Positions 26,454 through 35,768 are shown, numbered from the stretch's first letter. The stretch: DNA of 64,000 nt from Ardenticatenaceae bacterium (GCA_020634435.1 JACKBS010000008.1:547719-611718), one strand, 5' to 3'. Made by a program: numbers and translations. Notes: generated from the sequence alone by a model not told the origin.

Positions 26454-26687
26454 ATGAATGAACCCACAGTTTACCAAATCAGAATCGGCAAGCAGCTGGA
26501 CGAGCTATGGCAAACGCAATTCCCAGAGATGAAGCTGACGCTGGCCGAAAATGGCGACACGCTTTTGACTGGCCCGGTGGTAGACCAGGCGGCGCTGCAT
26601 GGCTTGTTGCGCAAAGTGCGCGATTTGGGTTTGCCGCTCGTCTCGGTCATTCAGTTTCCAGCAGGTAACGAGGACGAAAAAAGTTAA
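26454..26687 (+). CDS. Conserved small soluble protein
   Basis: 77 residues, predicted alpha/beta. YQIRIGKQLDELW, then GDTLLTGPVVDQAALHGLLRKVRDLGLPLVSV: a small protein type I have seen often beside oxidoreductases and membrane proteins in Chloroflexota and Actinobacteria. The function is not known. First gene of a likely three-gene operon; the spacing hairpin GATTGGTTC/GGACCAATC follows. Confidence 0.7.
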   Translation: MNEPTVYQIRIGKQLDELWQTQFPEMKLTLAENGDTLLTGPVVDQAALHGLLRKVRDLGLPLVSVIQFPAGNEDEKS

Positions 26688-26691
26688 TTCA

Positions 26692-26714
26692 GATTGGTTC
26701 AACTGGGACCAATC
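26692..26714 (+). repeat. Hairpin GATTGGTTC / GGACCAATC
   Basis: 9-bp stem with one mismatch and a 5-nt loop. The same type of hairpin recurs at 27466-27489, before the next gene. Confidence 0.6.
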
Positions 26715-26737
26715 GCCAACAATTTAAGGAGAAACAA

Positions 26738-27451
26738 ATGAATTCTGTTAAGAAAACTGCACGTACGACGGGTCTGTTTTATCTCGCAATCTTTTTTGCC
26801 AACCTCTTTGTTTTCATCTTTGTGAGCGGCAGTTTGAACGTAGCGGGGGATGCGGCGGCCACGGCCGAAAATATTCGAGCTTCGGAGTCGCTGTACCGCA
26901 GTGGCGTGGTGAGTTATTTGATTGTCTTTTTGAGCGAAATCGTTACGACGATTTTGCTGTACAAATTGCTCGCGCCGGTGAACAAAACGATTTCATTGCT
27001 GATGGTGACGACGCGCTTGATGCAAGCGGCCGTTCATGCCGCCAATCTAATCAACTTCATCTTCCCACTCATTTTGATCAATGGCGGTGACTATCTGGCG
27101 ACGTTTACACCGGAGCAGATTAACTCTCTGGTGCTGCTGTTCACCGATGTGCATTATTACGGCGTGTTGGTTTCAGAAGCGTTTTTTGCGCCAAGTTTGT
27201 TTTTGCTGGGCTACCTGGTTTACAAGTCTGAGCTGTTCCCTAGCATTCTGGGTATCATGCTGGCGATTGCGGGGGCCGGGTACGTGTTGGACAGCTTCGG
27301 TATCTTCCTGCTGCCGCAGCAAGCGACGCTTTTTGCCAACATCATGATAGCCCCGGCGATCATCGCGGAACTGTCATTCACGCTCTGGCTGCTCATCAAA
27401 GGCATTCGCACCCCGAAGCCGGAGAGTCGTCAGGCAATAGCGACAGCCTAA
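26738..27451 (+). CDS. DUF4386-type membrane protein
   Basis: 237 residues, six hydrophobic helices. KTARTTGLFYLAIFFANL at the N-terminus, the Arg/Glu-containing loop NIRASESLYRSG, and the internal LLMVTTRLMQAAVHAANL are typical of the DUF4386 family, whose function is unknown. RBS AAGGAG 7 nt before the ATG. Central gene of the 26454-28468 operon. Confidence 0.85.
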   Translation: MNSVKKTARTTGLFYLAIFFANLFVFIFVSGSLNVAGDAAATAENIRASESLYRSGVVSYLIVFLSEIVTTILLYKLLAPVNKTISLLMVTTRLMQAAVHAANLINFIFPLILINGGDYLATFTPEQINSLVLLFTDVHYYGVLVSEAFFAPSLFLLGYLVYKSELFPSILGIMLAIAGAGYVLDSFGIFLLPQQATLFANIMIAPAIIAELSFTLWLLIKGIRTPKPESRQAIATA

Positions 27452-27465
27452 ATGCACTTTAGACT

Positions 27466-27489
27466 GGACCAATCTCCGAAGATTGGTCC
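27466..27489 (+). repeat. Hairpin GGACCAATCT / AGATTGGTCC
   Basis: Perfect 10-bp stem and 4-nt loop between two co-directional genes; no T-tract. Probably an mRNA-stabilising or REP-like element. Confidence 0.6.
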
Positions 27490-27517
27490 AATCTCGCCAA
27501 ATTAAAAGGTTTATCCA

Positions 27518-28468
27518 ATGAGCAAAAAAATGAAAGCGATGATAGCCACAAAATATGGCTCGCCGGAGGTTTTGCAGCTGGCGGATGTGGAAAAGCCCAC
27601 GCCCAAAGCGGATGAAGTATTGGTACAGGTGGTGGCAACGGCCGTAAATCAAGCCGACAACCACGTCCTCAGCGGCAGTTTGCGTTTTAGCACAGGCATC
27701 TTCAAACCTAAACATCCGATTCTTGGTTCTGACATTGCCGGGGTGGTGGCTGCTGTGGGCAAAGATGTGACGCAGTTTCAGGTGGGCGATGCGGTTTTTG
27801 GCGATTTGTCGGGGCAAGGGCGCGGCGGTTTTGCTGAGTATGTGGCGGTGCCCGAAGCAATTTTGGTCCGCAAACCGGGCAATCTCACCTTTCCCCAAGC
27901 CGCCGCCGTGCCCATGACGGCCGTTACAGCGCTGCAAGGGTTGCGTGACAAAGGCGAATTACAGCGAGGCGAGCGGGTGTTGATTAATGGTGCCTCTGGG
28001 GGCGTGGGGACGTTTGCGGTGCAAATTGCCAGGGCGCTGGGTGGGGAAGTAACGGCCGTTGCCAGCAGCCAAAAATTGGACATGGTTCGGGCCATCGGCG
28101 CGGATCACGTGATTGATTACAAAAAAGAAGATTTCACGCAGAACGGGCAGCAGTACGATCTGATTTTTGACACAGTGGGCAATCGGTTGGTGGCGGAATA
28201 TGAGCGGGCTTTGGTGGGAAACGGCCGTTTTGTCACCACCACCTTTTTGCCTGCCCTGCTGTGGCGGCGCGGCAGCCCAAAAATGGTGAACCTGATGGCC
28301 CATCCAGACCGAACGGACCTGCTTTATCTAACGCAATTGATTGAGGCAGGCCGTGTGGTGCCTATCATTGACCGGTGTTACCCACTGGCCGAGGTGCCCG
28401 AGGCGCTGCGCTACCTGGGCGAAGGTCACGCGCAAGGCAAAGTGATCATTCAAATCGCTGGTCATTGA
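27518..28468 (+). CDS. MDR-family NAD(P)-dependent oxidoreductase (quinone-oxidoreductase-like)
   Basis: 316 residues. GroES-like N-terminal half (NQADNHVLSGSLRF; GSDIAGVVAAVGKDV) and Rossmann half with GASGGVGTFAVQIARALG. The Zn-binding cysteines of alcohol dehydrogenases are missing, so it belongs to the quinone oxidoreductase/enoyl reductase branch. It probably reduces an alkenal or quinone with NADPH. Last gene of its operon, convergent with the penicillin-binding protein gene. Confidence 0.9.
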   Translation: MSKKMKAMIATKYGSPEVLQLADVEKPTPKADEVLVQVVATAVNQADNHVLSGSLRFSTGIFKPKHPILGSDIAGVVAAVGKDVTQFQVGDAVFGDLSGQGRGGFAEYVAVPEAILVRKPGNLTFPQAAAVPMTAVTALQGLRDKGELQRGERVLINGASGGVGTFAVQIARALGGEVTAVASSQKLDMVRAIGADHVIDYKKEDFTQNGQQYDLIFDTVGNRLVAEYERALVGNGRFVTTTFLPALLWRRGSPKMVNLMAHPDRTDLLYLTQLIEAGRVVPIIDRCYPLAEVPEALRYLGEGHAQGKVIIQIAGH

Positions 28469-28471
28469 ATT

Positions 28472-28521
28472 TCACGCAAAGACGCAAAGTTTTTTCTTTC
28501 TACCTTTGCGTCCTTGCGTGA
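28472..28521. repeat. Inverted repeat between convergent genes
   Basis: 18-nt arms TCACGCAAAGACGCAAAG and CTTTGCGTCCTTGCGTGA around 14 nt, with T-rich loop. A degenerate relative is at about 52413-52475. Likely bidirectional terminator. Confidence 0.7.
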
Positions 28522-28561
28522 GTTAATCGCTTCACTATGGAAGGTTCTGAGAAGTTGCCCG

Positions 28562-30748
28562 TTACTGCCAGGGAAACGGCGTCACGGGGGTGATGTCGTA
28601 GTACAGCTCCACCAGACGGCGGAAGAGCGGGGCGGAAACGGCCGAACCTTCACCCCCGTGTTCCAAAATCACAGCGATGGCAATTTCTGGCTGGTTGGCC
28701 GGAGCGTAGCCCACAAACCAGGCGTGTGAATTGCCAGGAGGGGCTTCGGCCGTGCCCGTTTTGCCCGCCACCTGGATGGGCAGCCCGATAAATCGGTGGG
28801 TGGCCGTGCCGTTGGGGTCGTTGGCCACTTTCCACAGGCTTTCTTGCATGATGGCCAGATTTTCCGGCGACAGCGGCAGTTCGCCGTTTATTTGCACCGG
28901 GAACGGCTCTTCGGGTGCGCCGCCACCTGCGCCGATGCGGTCTACTAGCGTGGGGCGGTAAAGCGTGCCGCCGTTGCCTACTGCGGCAATGATCGTCGCC
29001 ATTTGCAGCGGCGTCACCTGCACGTCGCCCTGGCCAATGCCCATGTTTACGGCATCGCCGCGCACCCAGCCTTCGCCTTTGTTGGCTAGCTTCCACTCTG
29101 GGCTAGGCACTGTTCCGGCTGATTCCACCACGCCAACCGCACCGGTCGGCTGCCCCAGGCCAAATTGGAGCGCCGTATCCGGGAAAAAGTCTGGATCCAC
29201 GGCATCCATCTCGTACGCGGCATCATAAAAACAGGAGTTACACGAGACCACCAGTGCTTGCTTGAGTGTAATACGGCCGTGTCCGCCCTCGCGCCAATCT
29301 ACTTTGGCAAACTCATCCCCCAGCCGGTTCCAAATGCCCGTGCTGTTGTAAAACGTGTCTGGCGTGTAGAGGCCGCTGTTGATGGCTGCCGTGTAGGTAA
29401 CAATTTTGAAGGTGGAGCCAGCCGGATAAACGCCCTGCGCGGCCCGGTTCAGCAGCGGCCGATTGGGATCATTAAACGCGGCCCCCAACGCTACGGCCGA
29501 ATCCTGAGCAAACGGATCAAAAATGCGCGGGTCGTAGCTGGGGTAGCTGGCCATCGCCAAAATTTTGCCGCTGTTGGCTTCCAGCACCACCACCGCGCCC
29601 GCCTGGATGCCCAACGATTGCACCGCCTCGGCCAGAGTTTGCTCAACGGCCGTTTGGAAATCCAAATCCAGCGTGGTAAAGATGCTGCGTGCCTGCTTGG
29701 GCTCCTGCTCCTGTACCGTACCGATGTATTGGCCATTCGGCCCCACCACCGTCAAAATGCCGCCGCGTTCACCGTTAAGGTAATCCTCGCCCCACCGCTC
29801 TAGCCCAGCCAGACCGACAATTTCGTCTCCGGCAAACCCTTCGGCCTGGTATTCGGTTAGTTGCTCGGCGGGAATGTAGCCCGTATAGCCAATCAGGTGC
29901 GGCGCGGCACCTGAGTCGGAGAAAAGGCGGGCCAGACGCGGTTTTGGCTCGGCCAGCCCTTTGCCAATGAACGGCTGGATCGATGGGCCGTACTGCTGCA
30001 TTGTCGCTTCGGTCACGTCGCCAATCGGCCAGTACCAATCCGGCAGGGCGGGGGCGTAAATTTCCTTGATTTCTTCCGGCGTCTGGTTGAGCATTGGACT
30101 GAGCGCGGCTAGCATGGCCGGTTCGTCTTCAATCTGGCCGGAGATGACGCCCAGGGTCAGAATGGTGCCCTGGTAGGCCAGCGCCTTGCCGTTGGTGTCG
30201 TAGATATTGGCCCGCGCCGGGATGCGCTGCTGCATGACGAGCGTGTTGCCGCCCGCCAGCTCGGGCAAGATCAATCCCTCATCCCAGACGATGCCCCAAC
30301 GGCCGTTTTCAAACGCCAGCGGCACCGTGTATTCGCGTACAATGCTGCCAACAGCGGCCGTTTGCCACGTCACGCGCATCTGCATTTGGGCGGTGTTGCC
30401 ATCTTGCAGCGTGCCCAGCGCCTGCGAAATGATTTGTGTGACGGTGGCCGTGTTCATTGCCTCTTCGTACCGGCTCACAAACGAAATGCTGTCCACCAAT
30501 GCCTGACTGCTGGGCGTGAGCAGGCTGTACATGCCCAGAAAATCGTTTAGCTCCCAGGCGCGGTAAAACGCCAGGCCAATGCCGTTGGCGTCTTCGCTTG
30601 TGGGGATTTCAGTTGGGCGGGGTGTGTTGGTGGGCAGAGGGGTCAGCGTGACCAGTTCGCTAGAATCCTGGATCGGCGGGATGAGTCCTTCCGAACCACA
30701 GGCGACCAGCAGGGCAAAAAAGAGAAGAAGCAAGGGCAATTTTTTCAT
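28562..30748 (-). CDS. Class B penicillin-binding protein, lipoprotein, MecA/PBP3-like
   Basis: 728 residues. Peptidoglycan transpeptidase at the outer face of the membrane. Lipobox LLVAC (Cys17), Thr/Pro linker, NTF2-like MecA_N domain (about 52-160), dimerisation domain (about 170-350) and transpeptidase domain with the three active-site motifs S445-TFK, S502-CN and K663-TG. The lipid anchor instead of a transmembrane helix and the NTF2-like domain place it with the MecA / Enterococcus PBP5 type, many of which bind beta-lactams poorly. It stands alone, without cell-division genes. Confidence 0.93.
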   Translation of the reverse strand: MKKLPLLLLFFALLVACGSEGLIPPIQDSSELVTLTPLPTNTPRPTEIPTSEDANGIGLAFYRAWELNDFLGMYSLLTPSSQALVDSISFVSRYEEAMNTATVTQIISQALGTLQDGNTAQMQMRVTWQTAAVGSIVREYTVPLAFENGRWGIVWDEGLILPELAGGNTLVMQQRIPARANIYDTNGKALAYQGTILTLGVISGQIEDEPAMLAALSPMLNQTPEEIKEIYAPALPDWYWPIGDVTEATMQQYGPSIQPFIGKGLAEPKPRLARLFSDSGAAPHLIGYTGYIPAEQLTEYQAEGFAGDEIVGLAGLERWGEDYLNGERGGILTVVGPNGQYIGTVQEQEPKQARSIFTTLDLDFQTAVEQTLAEAVQSLGIQAGAVVVLEANSGKILAMASYPSYDPRIFDPFAQDSAVALGAAFNDPNRPLLNRAAQGVYPAGSTFKIVTYTAAINSGLYTPDTFYNSTGIWNRLGDEFAKVDWREGGHGRITLKQALVVSCNSCFYDAAYEMDAVDPDFFPDTALQFGLGQPTGAVGVVESAGTVPSPEWKLANKGEGWVRGDAVNMGIGQGDVQVTPLQMATIIAAVGNGGTLYRPTLVDRIGAGGGAPEEPFPVQINGELPLSPENLAIMQESLWKVANDPNGTATHRFIGLPIQVAGKTGTAEAPPGNSHAWFVGYAPANQPEIAIAVILEHGGEGSAVSAPLFRRLVELYYDITPVTPFPWQ

Positions 30749-30828
30749 AGTCTGTGGGAATTATAACGAACTGTTAAACAGACCAAAAAAGATTCGTCCA
30801 ACTCTGGTGCTGGTTTTAATAAAATTCT

Positions 30829-32340
30829 CTACCAAGCGCTTTTATCGCCAATTTCGGCCAACATGCTGCACAGGACAAACGCCCGGTCGATCTGGCGTGG
30901 GTTGTACTCGTCTTTGGTCAGCCACAGCTTGTCGTGGAACGGCCGTCCCGGCTGGTACCGTTCTTGCAGGTAGGCAAAGCCGCGCTGGCGGCTTGGGGCG
31001 ATGGCTTCTGATGCCAGGCCAGCGCGGGCGGCCGCTTGCAGCGCCAGCAGCGCATAGGCCGTCTCAACCGGCGTGGGGGCCGCTTCGCCCCAGCTGCCGT
31101 CTTCATTTTGTGTGCGCAGAAAAGCATCCAGGGCTTTTTGTGCGGTGTCGCTTTCACCTTGCTGTAACGCAGCCAGAAAGCAGTGCAGGGTGGTGTACAG
31201 CCAGGAGCATTGCCACTTGTCGCCAGGCCAACGGCCGTCCGTCTCTTGTTGATCTAGCATCGCTTTGAGGGGGCCGGGGGCTGTCTCGCCAAACAGGCTC
31301 AGCGTGTGCAGTGCCCGTGCCGTGATGGAAACGGAAGATTGCAGTTCGCGGTGCCAGGCAAAAAAGTAGCTATCGGCTTCAAAGTGGCGCAGGACGGACG
31401 ACTCCACCATCATGCCCCACGTTTTCAGCACCGCCAGGGCCGCTGCCGTGTCGTCGCCGTCGGGCATGATGTGGTCGCTGGCGCCCAGACCGTGCGGCCC
31501 CATTGCCTGAGCCAGTGCTTCGATGATGGGGGTGACGTGGGGAGTGAAACGGCCGTCGGTCAGCAAATTCGCGATGGTCATGGCCCATAGCACAAACGAC
31601 TGCTCAAACCGGTTGGTGGGGTAGGCTGCGGCAACCACATCGGGGACGCCAATTTGGGTCACGGTGCTGGCCCCGCGCAAATATGCCTGCACCTGTGCCC
31701 GTTTTTCGGCTAGCGCCGGATTGTTCTGCGCCAAAGCAAGCCAGCGGGCCGTCGCGGCCGGAGAATGGCCCACGCCGCCGGAACCATCGACATATTCCGG
31801 CTTTGGCTCGGTGCCAAAGGCTTCCCAGGAAAAGATCGCCTGTGTTTTTTCAATTTGGGGAATCATTTGCACCAGCAGCTGGCGTCGCTCGCCCTTTTCG
31901 ATCATTTTTTGGTACGGGGCATGGCTAATGGCAAGTCCTGCTTTATCGGCTTCGGCCAGCAGTTTGGGGATGATGAGCTCTGCCCCGTTGGATGGCGTGT
32001 GCATGAAGTAGCCTTGGTCGGCCAGCTGGTGCAGGTAGGCCAAACCGGCTTCTTTGGCCTGCCGGGTGTGCTCTGATTGGCCAAACTGATGCAGGGCCAG
32101 AACGGCCGTTAGCGTCACCACCTGTCGCGCATCCGGCAAATGAACCAATCCCCAGCCCCCGTCTGCCTTTTGCTGGTCAATAATCCAGTTCAGCGCCGCT
32201 GGGGTGCTGGGCGTTGGTCCCAGGTGCATGATCATTTGGGCTGTTTCGTAAACCGAGGCGCTTACCGAGCCAGGCTCGCGGGCAATGGCTTGCAGCGTGT
32301 CGCGTAAATCGTCAACGAGATGCGTTTCCAGGTCGTTCAA
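30829..32340 (-). CDS. Class II diterpene cyclase-like protein (DxDD)
   Basis: 503 residues in alpha/alpha-barrel repeats as in the beta-gamma domains of squalene-hopene cyclases. The protonation motif DxDD is at 294-297 (PDGDDTAA), and QW-like repeats are visible (QQKADGGWG, QQETDGRW, QNEDGSWGE). It would cyclise GGPP by protonation without cleaving the diphosphate. The start is TTG 32340, overlapping the TGA of the GGPP synthase gene (TTGA), so the two are translationally coupled. Shorter than plant copalyl-diphosphate synthases, right size for bacterial class II enzymes. The product skeleton cannot be predicted, and no class I synthase is present. Confidence 0.85.
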   Translation of the reverse strand: MNDLETHLVDDLRDTLQAIAREPGSVSASVYETAQMIMHLGPTPSTPAALNWIIDQQKADGGWGLVHLPDARQVVTLTAVLALHQFGQSEHTRQAKEAGLAYLHQLADQGYFMHTPSNGAELIIPKLLAEADKAGLAISHAPYQKMIEKGERRQLLVQMIPQIEKTQAIFSWEAFGTEPKPEYVDGSGGVGHSPAATARWLALAQNNPALAEKRAQVQAYLRGASTVTQIGVPDVVAAAYPTNRFEQSFVLWAMTIANLLTDGRFTPHVTPIIEALAQAMGPHGLGASDHIMPDGDDTAAALAVLKTWGMMVESSVLRHFEADSYFFAWHRELQSSVSITARALHTLSLFGETAPGPLKAMLDQQETDGRWPGDKWQCSWLYTTLHCFLAALQQGESDTAQKALDAFLRTQNEDGSWGEAAPTPVETAYALLALQAAARAGLASEAIAPSRQRGFAYLQERYQPGRPFHDKLWLTKDEYNPRQIDRAFVLCSMLAEIGDKSAW

Positions 32341-33233
32341 TTGAGTGCTCCATATTGTTGGCAGAGGCAGGTAAGGAACCAGGCGCGTGGGCCAAAGTGG
32401 GCGATGCTTTGTTCGGCCTTGTGCAAATGCTGTTTGAGGCGTGTCTGCGAGGCGGAAAGCCCGGCCAGCTTGGTGTGGGTCTGTTTCTGCACGTCTTGGC
32501 GGGGATTTTTGCCCAACTCGTGCAGTTCGCCAGTTTCATCCAAAATGTCGTCGCGAATCTGGTAGGCGATGCCGAGGTGGCGGGCGTAGGTAACCAGGGC
32601 TTTGGCTTCTTTGGGGTTTGCCTGGCAAAGTTGGCCGGTGAGAACGGCCGTTAACACCAGCAGCGCCCCGGTTTTTTTGTAGTACATCTCCTCCATTTCT
32701 CGTTTGGAGAAGTTGTCGCGGGCCTCAGCCAGATCATCCACCTGGCCGCCAATGACACCTTGCAGCCCGGTGAGCTGGACCAGGGAGGTGCTGATTTGGG
32801 CGATTTGTTGTGGGGAACGGCCGTTGGCCACGCTGTTCTGCACGATGAGATCGTAAGCCTGAAACGCCAGCAGATGGGCCAGCAAAATGACGTTGGCCTC
32901 GCCGTACATCAGGTGGGCAGTGGGTTGGCCGCGCCGCACCGTGGCGTTGTCCATCGCGGGCAAATCGTCCAGCACCAGCGACACAGAATGCAAAATTTCA
33001 ATGGCGCAGGCGGCCTTTAGGACTGATTGGTTGGATTGGCCCAGCAGTTCGGCCATTTTGAGCATGAGAATGGGGCGCAGTCGCTTGCCGCCGTTGAGGA
33101 CACAATCGTAAATGGGTTGGCGGAAGGGTGAGTTGGTTGGCAGAACGGCCGTTAAATTTTCTTCTAGAGCCGCTTCAACTTGCTGGCGACAAATGCTCCA
33201 CTCCCGTTGAAACAGGCGAAATGTATGATTCAT
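32337..33233 (-). CDS. Geranylgeranyl diphosphate synthase-type polyprenyl synthetase
   Basis: 298 residues, all-alpha prenyltransferase. First Asp-rich motif DDLPAMDN (89-96) and second motif DDILDETGE (from 228), with Lys50-Arg51-Arg53 in GGKRLRP. Condenses IPP with allylic diphosphates, most likely to C15 or C20. The start at 33233 follows GAGGGGAA. It is directly upstream of and overlaps the class II cyclase gene, which favours GGPP as product. Confidence 0.92.
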   Translation of the reverse strand: MNHTFRLFQREWSICRQQVEAALEENLTAVLPTNSPFRQPIYDCVLNGGKRLRPILMLKMAELLGQSNQSVLKAACAIEILHSVSLVLDDLPAMDNATVRRGQPTAHLMYGEANVILLAHLLAFQAYDLIVQNSVANGRSPQQIAQISTSLVQLTGLQGVIGGQVDDLAEARDNFSKREMEEMYYKKTGALLVLTAVLTGQLCQANPKEAKALVTYARHLGIAYQIRDDILDETGELHELGKNPRQDVQKQTHTKLAGLSASQTRLKQHLHKAEQSIAHFGPRAWFLTCLCQQYGALN

Positions 33234-33580
33234 TTTCCCCTCGTCTGAACACAAAACTGCACGGCACACACGGTTTATACACAACAATTTGCGGTAAGGA
33301 CGCCGCGCGCAATCTTAGGCGATCAGGCCTGCAATGATCTGCAAAGCGGCTGGCAGAGAGCTATTTCTTGCCAAAATAGTATGGCACTGTACAGATGCCC
33401 GCAATTCAAAAGTTTATTTACTCAGACGGGACCAATCTTTACGATTTAACTTTTGGGCAGGTTAGGAATTGTTCGATCTGGTGTTCGGAACAGGCGCTTA
33501 AGGATTTGATAACTTTTTTGTCGCCCAGTTCCAGGTACAATGACCTTCCCTATCATTTTGATTCAGCAAGGCGAATAACA
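33234..33580. other. Divergent intergenic region
   Basis: Separates the GGPP synthase (minus) and the thioredoxin-NHL lipoprotein (plus). It must hold both promoters, but I see no high-scoring -35/-10 pair, and no repeat or RNA gene. Confidence 0.5.
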
Positions 33581-35698
33581 ATGCGTGTAATGAAATTTTT
33601 GCTCCTCTTTGTGTTACTAACGGCCGTTCTCGTAGCGTGTGATAAGGGCGATGATCCGACGGCGGCAACGGCCGTTCCTGCCCCTACAACGGCTGCCCCA
33701 ACCGCAGAAATTATGGATGAAGATAGCGGTACGGCCGTTGCGGCAGAAACGGCTGTACCCGAGGAGGCCCCCGTGAGCGAACCGACGCCTGATACCCGGC
33801 CCTTTGCTGGCAACGTGCCCGCCCCGGAATTCCCGCCGGGGTTGGACTGGCTGAACGTGGAACGGCCGTTAACCCTGGCCGATCTGCGCGGCAAAATTGT
33901 GATTCTGGACTTCTGGACCTACGGCTGCATCAACTGCATGCACGTCATCCCAGAACTGGAGCTGCTGGAGGAAAAGTTTGCCGACGAGCTGGTGGTGATT
34001 GGTGTGCATTCGGCCAAGTTTGTCAACGAAAGCGACACCGACAACATTCGCCAGATCATTTTGCGCTATGAGCTGAACCATCCGGTGATTAACGACAACA
34101 ATTTTGAGGTGTGGCGCACATATGGGGCCAACGCCTGGCCCACCTTTGTCTTCATCGATCCGGAAGGCAATGTGCTGGGCTTTCACTCTGGCGAGGGTGT
34201 TTACGACCTGTTTAACCAGGTGCTCATCGGCATGGTTGCTGAGTTTGACGCCCGTGACCTGATTGATCGCACGCCGCTGGCCCTGAAGCTGGAGCGCGAC
34301 GATCTGGCCAATTCGCCCCTGTTGTTCCCTGGCAAGGTGCTGGCCGATGAAGCGAACGGCCGTCTCTTTATTGCCGATTCCAACCACAACCGCATCGTCG
34401 TCACCGATTTGGATGGCGTGGTGCAGGCGGTGATTGGCAACGGCCGTTCTGGTCTGCAAGATGGCAGCTACGAAACCGCCCAATTTTTCCGACCGCAGGG
34501 GTTGACTCTGGCCGACGCCAACACGCTGTACGTGGCCGACACGGAAAACCACGCCATTCGCAAAATTGATCTAGCGGCAGAAATGGTGGAAACGGTGGCC
34601 GGAAACGGCCGTCACGGGGCGTTTGAAGCGATGGAAGGGCGCGGCACTGGCGTGGCGTTGAACTCGCCGTGGGACGTGCTGTTTGTAGACGGCACCCTCT
34701 ACATCGCCATGGCCGGGCAGCACCAGCTGTGGCAATATGATCCGGCCACCCAGGTGGTGCGCGTTTTTGCTGGGTCTGGCCGTGAAGAGCTGGTCGATGG
34801 GTCGTTGCTCAGCGGGGGCCTCAATCAGCCCAGCGGCCTGGCCACTGACGGCAGCGTGCTGTACGTCGCCGACAGCGAAGCCAGTGCCATTCGCACCGCT
34901 AGCCTGGATGAAAGCGGTACACTGCAAACGCTCGTCGGCACCGGACTGTTTGACTTTGGCGATGTAGACGGCAGCGGTGACGCGGTGCGCCTGCAACATC
35001 CGCTGGGCGTGGTTTATGCCGATGGCCTGCTGTACGTGGCCGACACCTACAACAACAAAATCAAGGTGATCGATCCGGCCACGCAAACCAGCACAACCCT
35101 TTTGGGCACGGGCGAAGATGGCTGGCGTGACGGCGATCAGCCGTTGTTTGATGAGCCGGGTGGGTTAAGTTTGGGAAACGGCCGTCTCTACATTGCCGAC
35201 ACCAACAATCATGTTGTTCGCATAGCCAGTTTGGCCGATGGCACGGTCAGCACATTGGTGTTGGCCGATCCACAAGGTTTACTGACGCGCGTGGCTGAAG
35301 GGGGTTACACTGGCAAAACCGTGACGCTGGATGCGCAAGTCGTGGCGGCGGGCGAAAACACGCTGAACCTACAAATCGATCTGCCCGACGGTTACAAGTT
35401 TAACGACATTGCTCCCTTCCTGGCCGAATTTTCAGCCACGGGTGACGTCTCACTCGATCCAGACAGCGCCACGGTGCAGCAAGTTGCACCCAGCTTCCCG
35501 CTGCAAGTTCCGCTTACGGTGAACGGCGCGGGCGAACTGCAAGCCGATCTGGTCATTTACTACTGCGAGGCCGAAGCGGAAAGTTTGTGTTTGCTAGAGC
35601 AGGTGCGCCTGTTGCTGCCCATCGAGGTGGGCAGTGGTGAGGCGTTAGAAATGGCGTATGCGGTGCCCTTGCCGCCTGAGTTAGGGGGAGGGGAGTGA
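33581..35698 (+). CDS. Lipoprotein with thioredoxin-like domain and NHL beta-propeller
   Basis: 705 residues. Lipobox LTAVLVAC (Cys20), a Thr/Ala/Pro linker to about residue 80, a TlpA-like thioredoxin domain with the redox motif C116-INC-119 (WTYGCINCMHVIPELE), then NHL repeats (GRLFIADSNHNRIVV, TLYVADTENHAIRKI, LLYVADTYNNKIKVI, GRLYIADTNNHVVRIA) and a beta-rich C-terminal domain. The same order is found in eukaryotic NHLRC2. It would act outside the membrane, perhaps in thiol exchange with a client bound by the propeller. Seven or more copies of ACGGCCGT lie in the gene; four shape the linker as TAV tripeptides. The start is ATG 33581; an upstream frame lacks a signal peptide. Confidence 0.88.
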   Translation: MRVMKFLLLFVLLTAVLVACDKGDDPTAATAVPAPTTAAPTAEIMDEDSGTAVAAETAVPEEAPVSEPTPDTRPFAGNVPAPEFPPGLDWLNVERPLTLADLRGKIVILDFWTYGCINCMHVIPELELLEEKFADELVVIGVHSAKFVNESDTDNIRQIILRYELNHPVINDNNFEVWRTYGANAWPTFVFIDPEGNVLGFHSGEGVYDLFNQVLIGMVAEFDARDLIDRTPLALKLERDDLANSPLLFPGKVLADEANGRLFIADSNHNRIVVTDLDGVVQAVIGNGRSGLQDGSYETAQFFRPQGLTLADANTLYVADTENHAIRKIDLAAEMVETVAGNGRHGAFEAMEGRGTGVALNSPWDVLFVDGTLYIAMAGQHQLWQYDPATQVVRVFAGSGREELVDGSLLSGGLNQPSGLATDGSVLYVADSEASAIRTASLDESGTLQTLVGTGLFDFGDVDGSGDAVRLQHPLGVVYADGLLYVADTYNNKIKVIDPATQTSTTLLGTGEDGWRDGDQPLFDEPGGLSLGNGRLYIADTNNHVVRIASLADGTVSTLVLADPQGLLTRVAEGGYTGKTVTLDAQVVAAGENTLNLQIDLPDGYKFNDIAPFLAEFSATGDVSLDPDSATVQQVAPSFPLQVPLTVNGAGELQADLVIYYCEAEAESLCLLEQVRLLLPIEVGSGEALEMAYAVPLPPELGGGE

Positions 35699-35700
35699 GA

Positions 35701-35760
35701 AGTAAAAAGTGAAAAGTAAAAGAGTTTCAAACTTTTTACTTTTCACTTATCACTTTTTAC
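35701..35760. repeat. Inverted repeat AGTAAAAAGTGAAAAGT family
   Basis: AAAGTGAAAAGTAAAAG facing CTTTTTACTTTTCACTT, with TTTTTAC at the end. Between convergent genes. A second copy at 50825-50978 is interrupted by another repeat. Confidence 0.75.
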
Positions 35761-35768
35761 TAAAAGTC

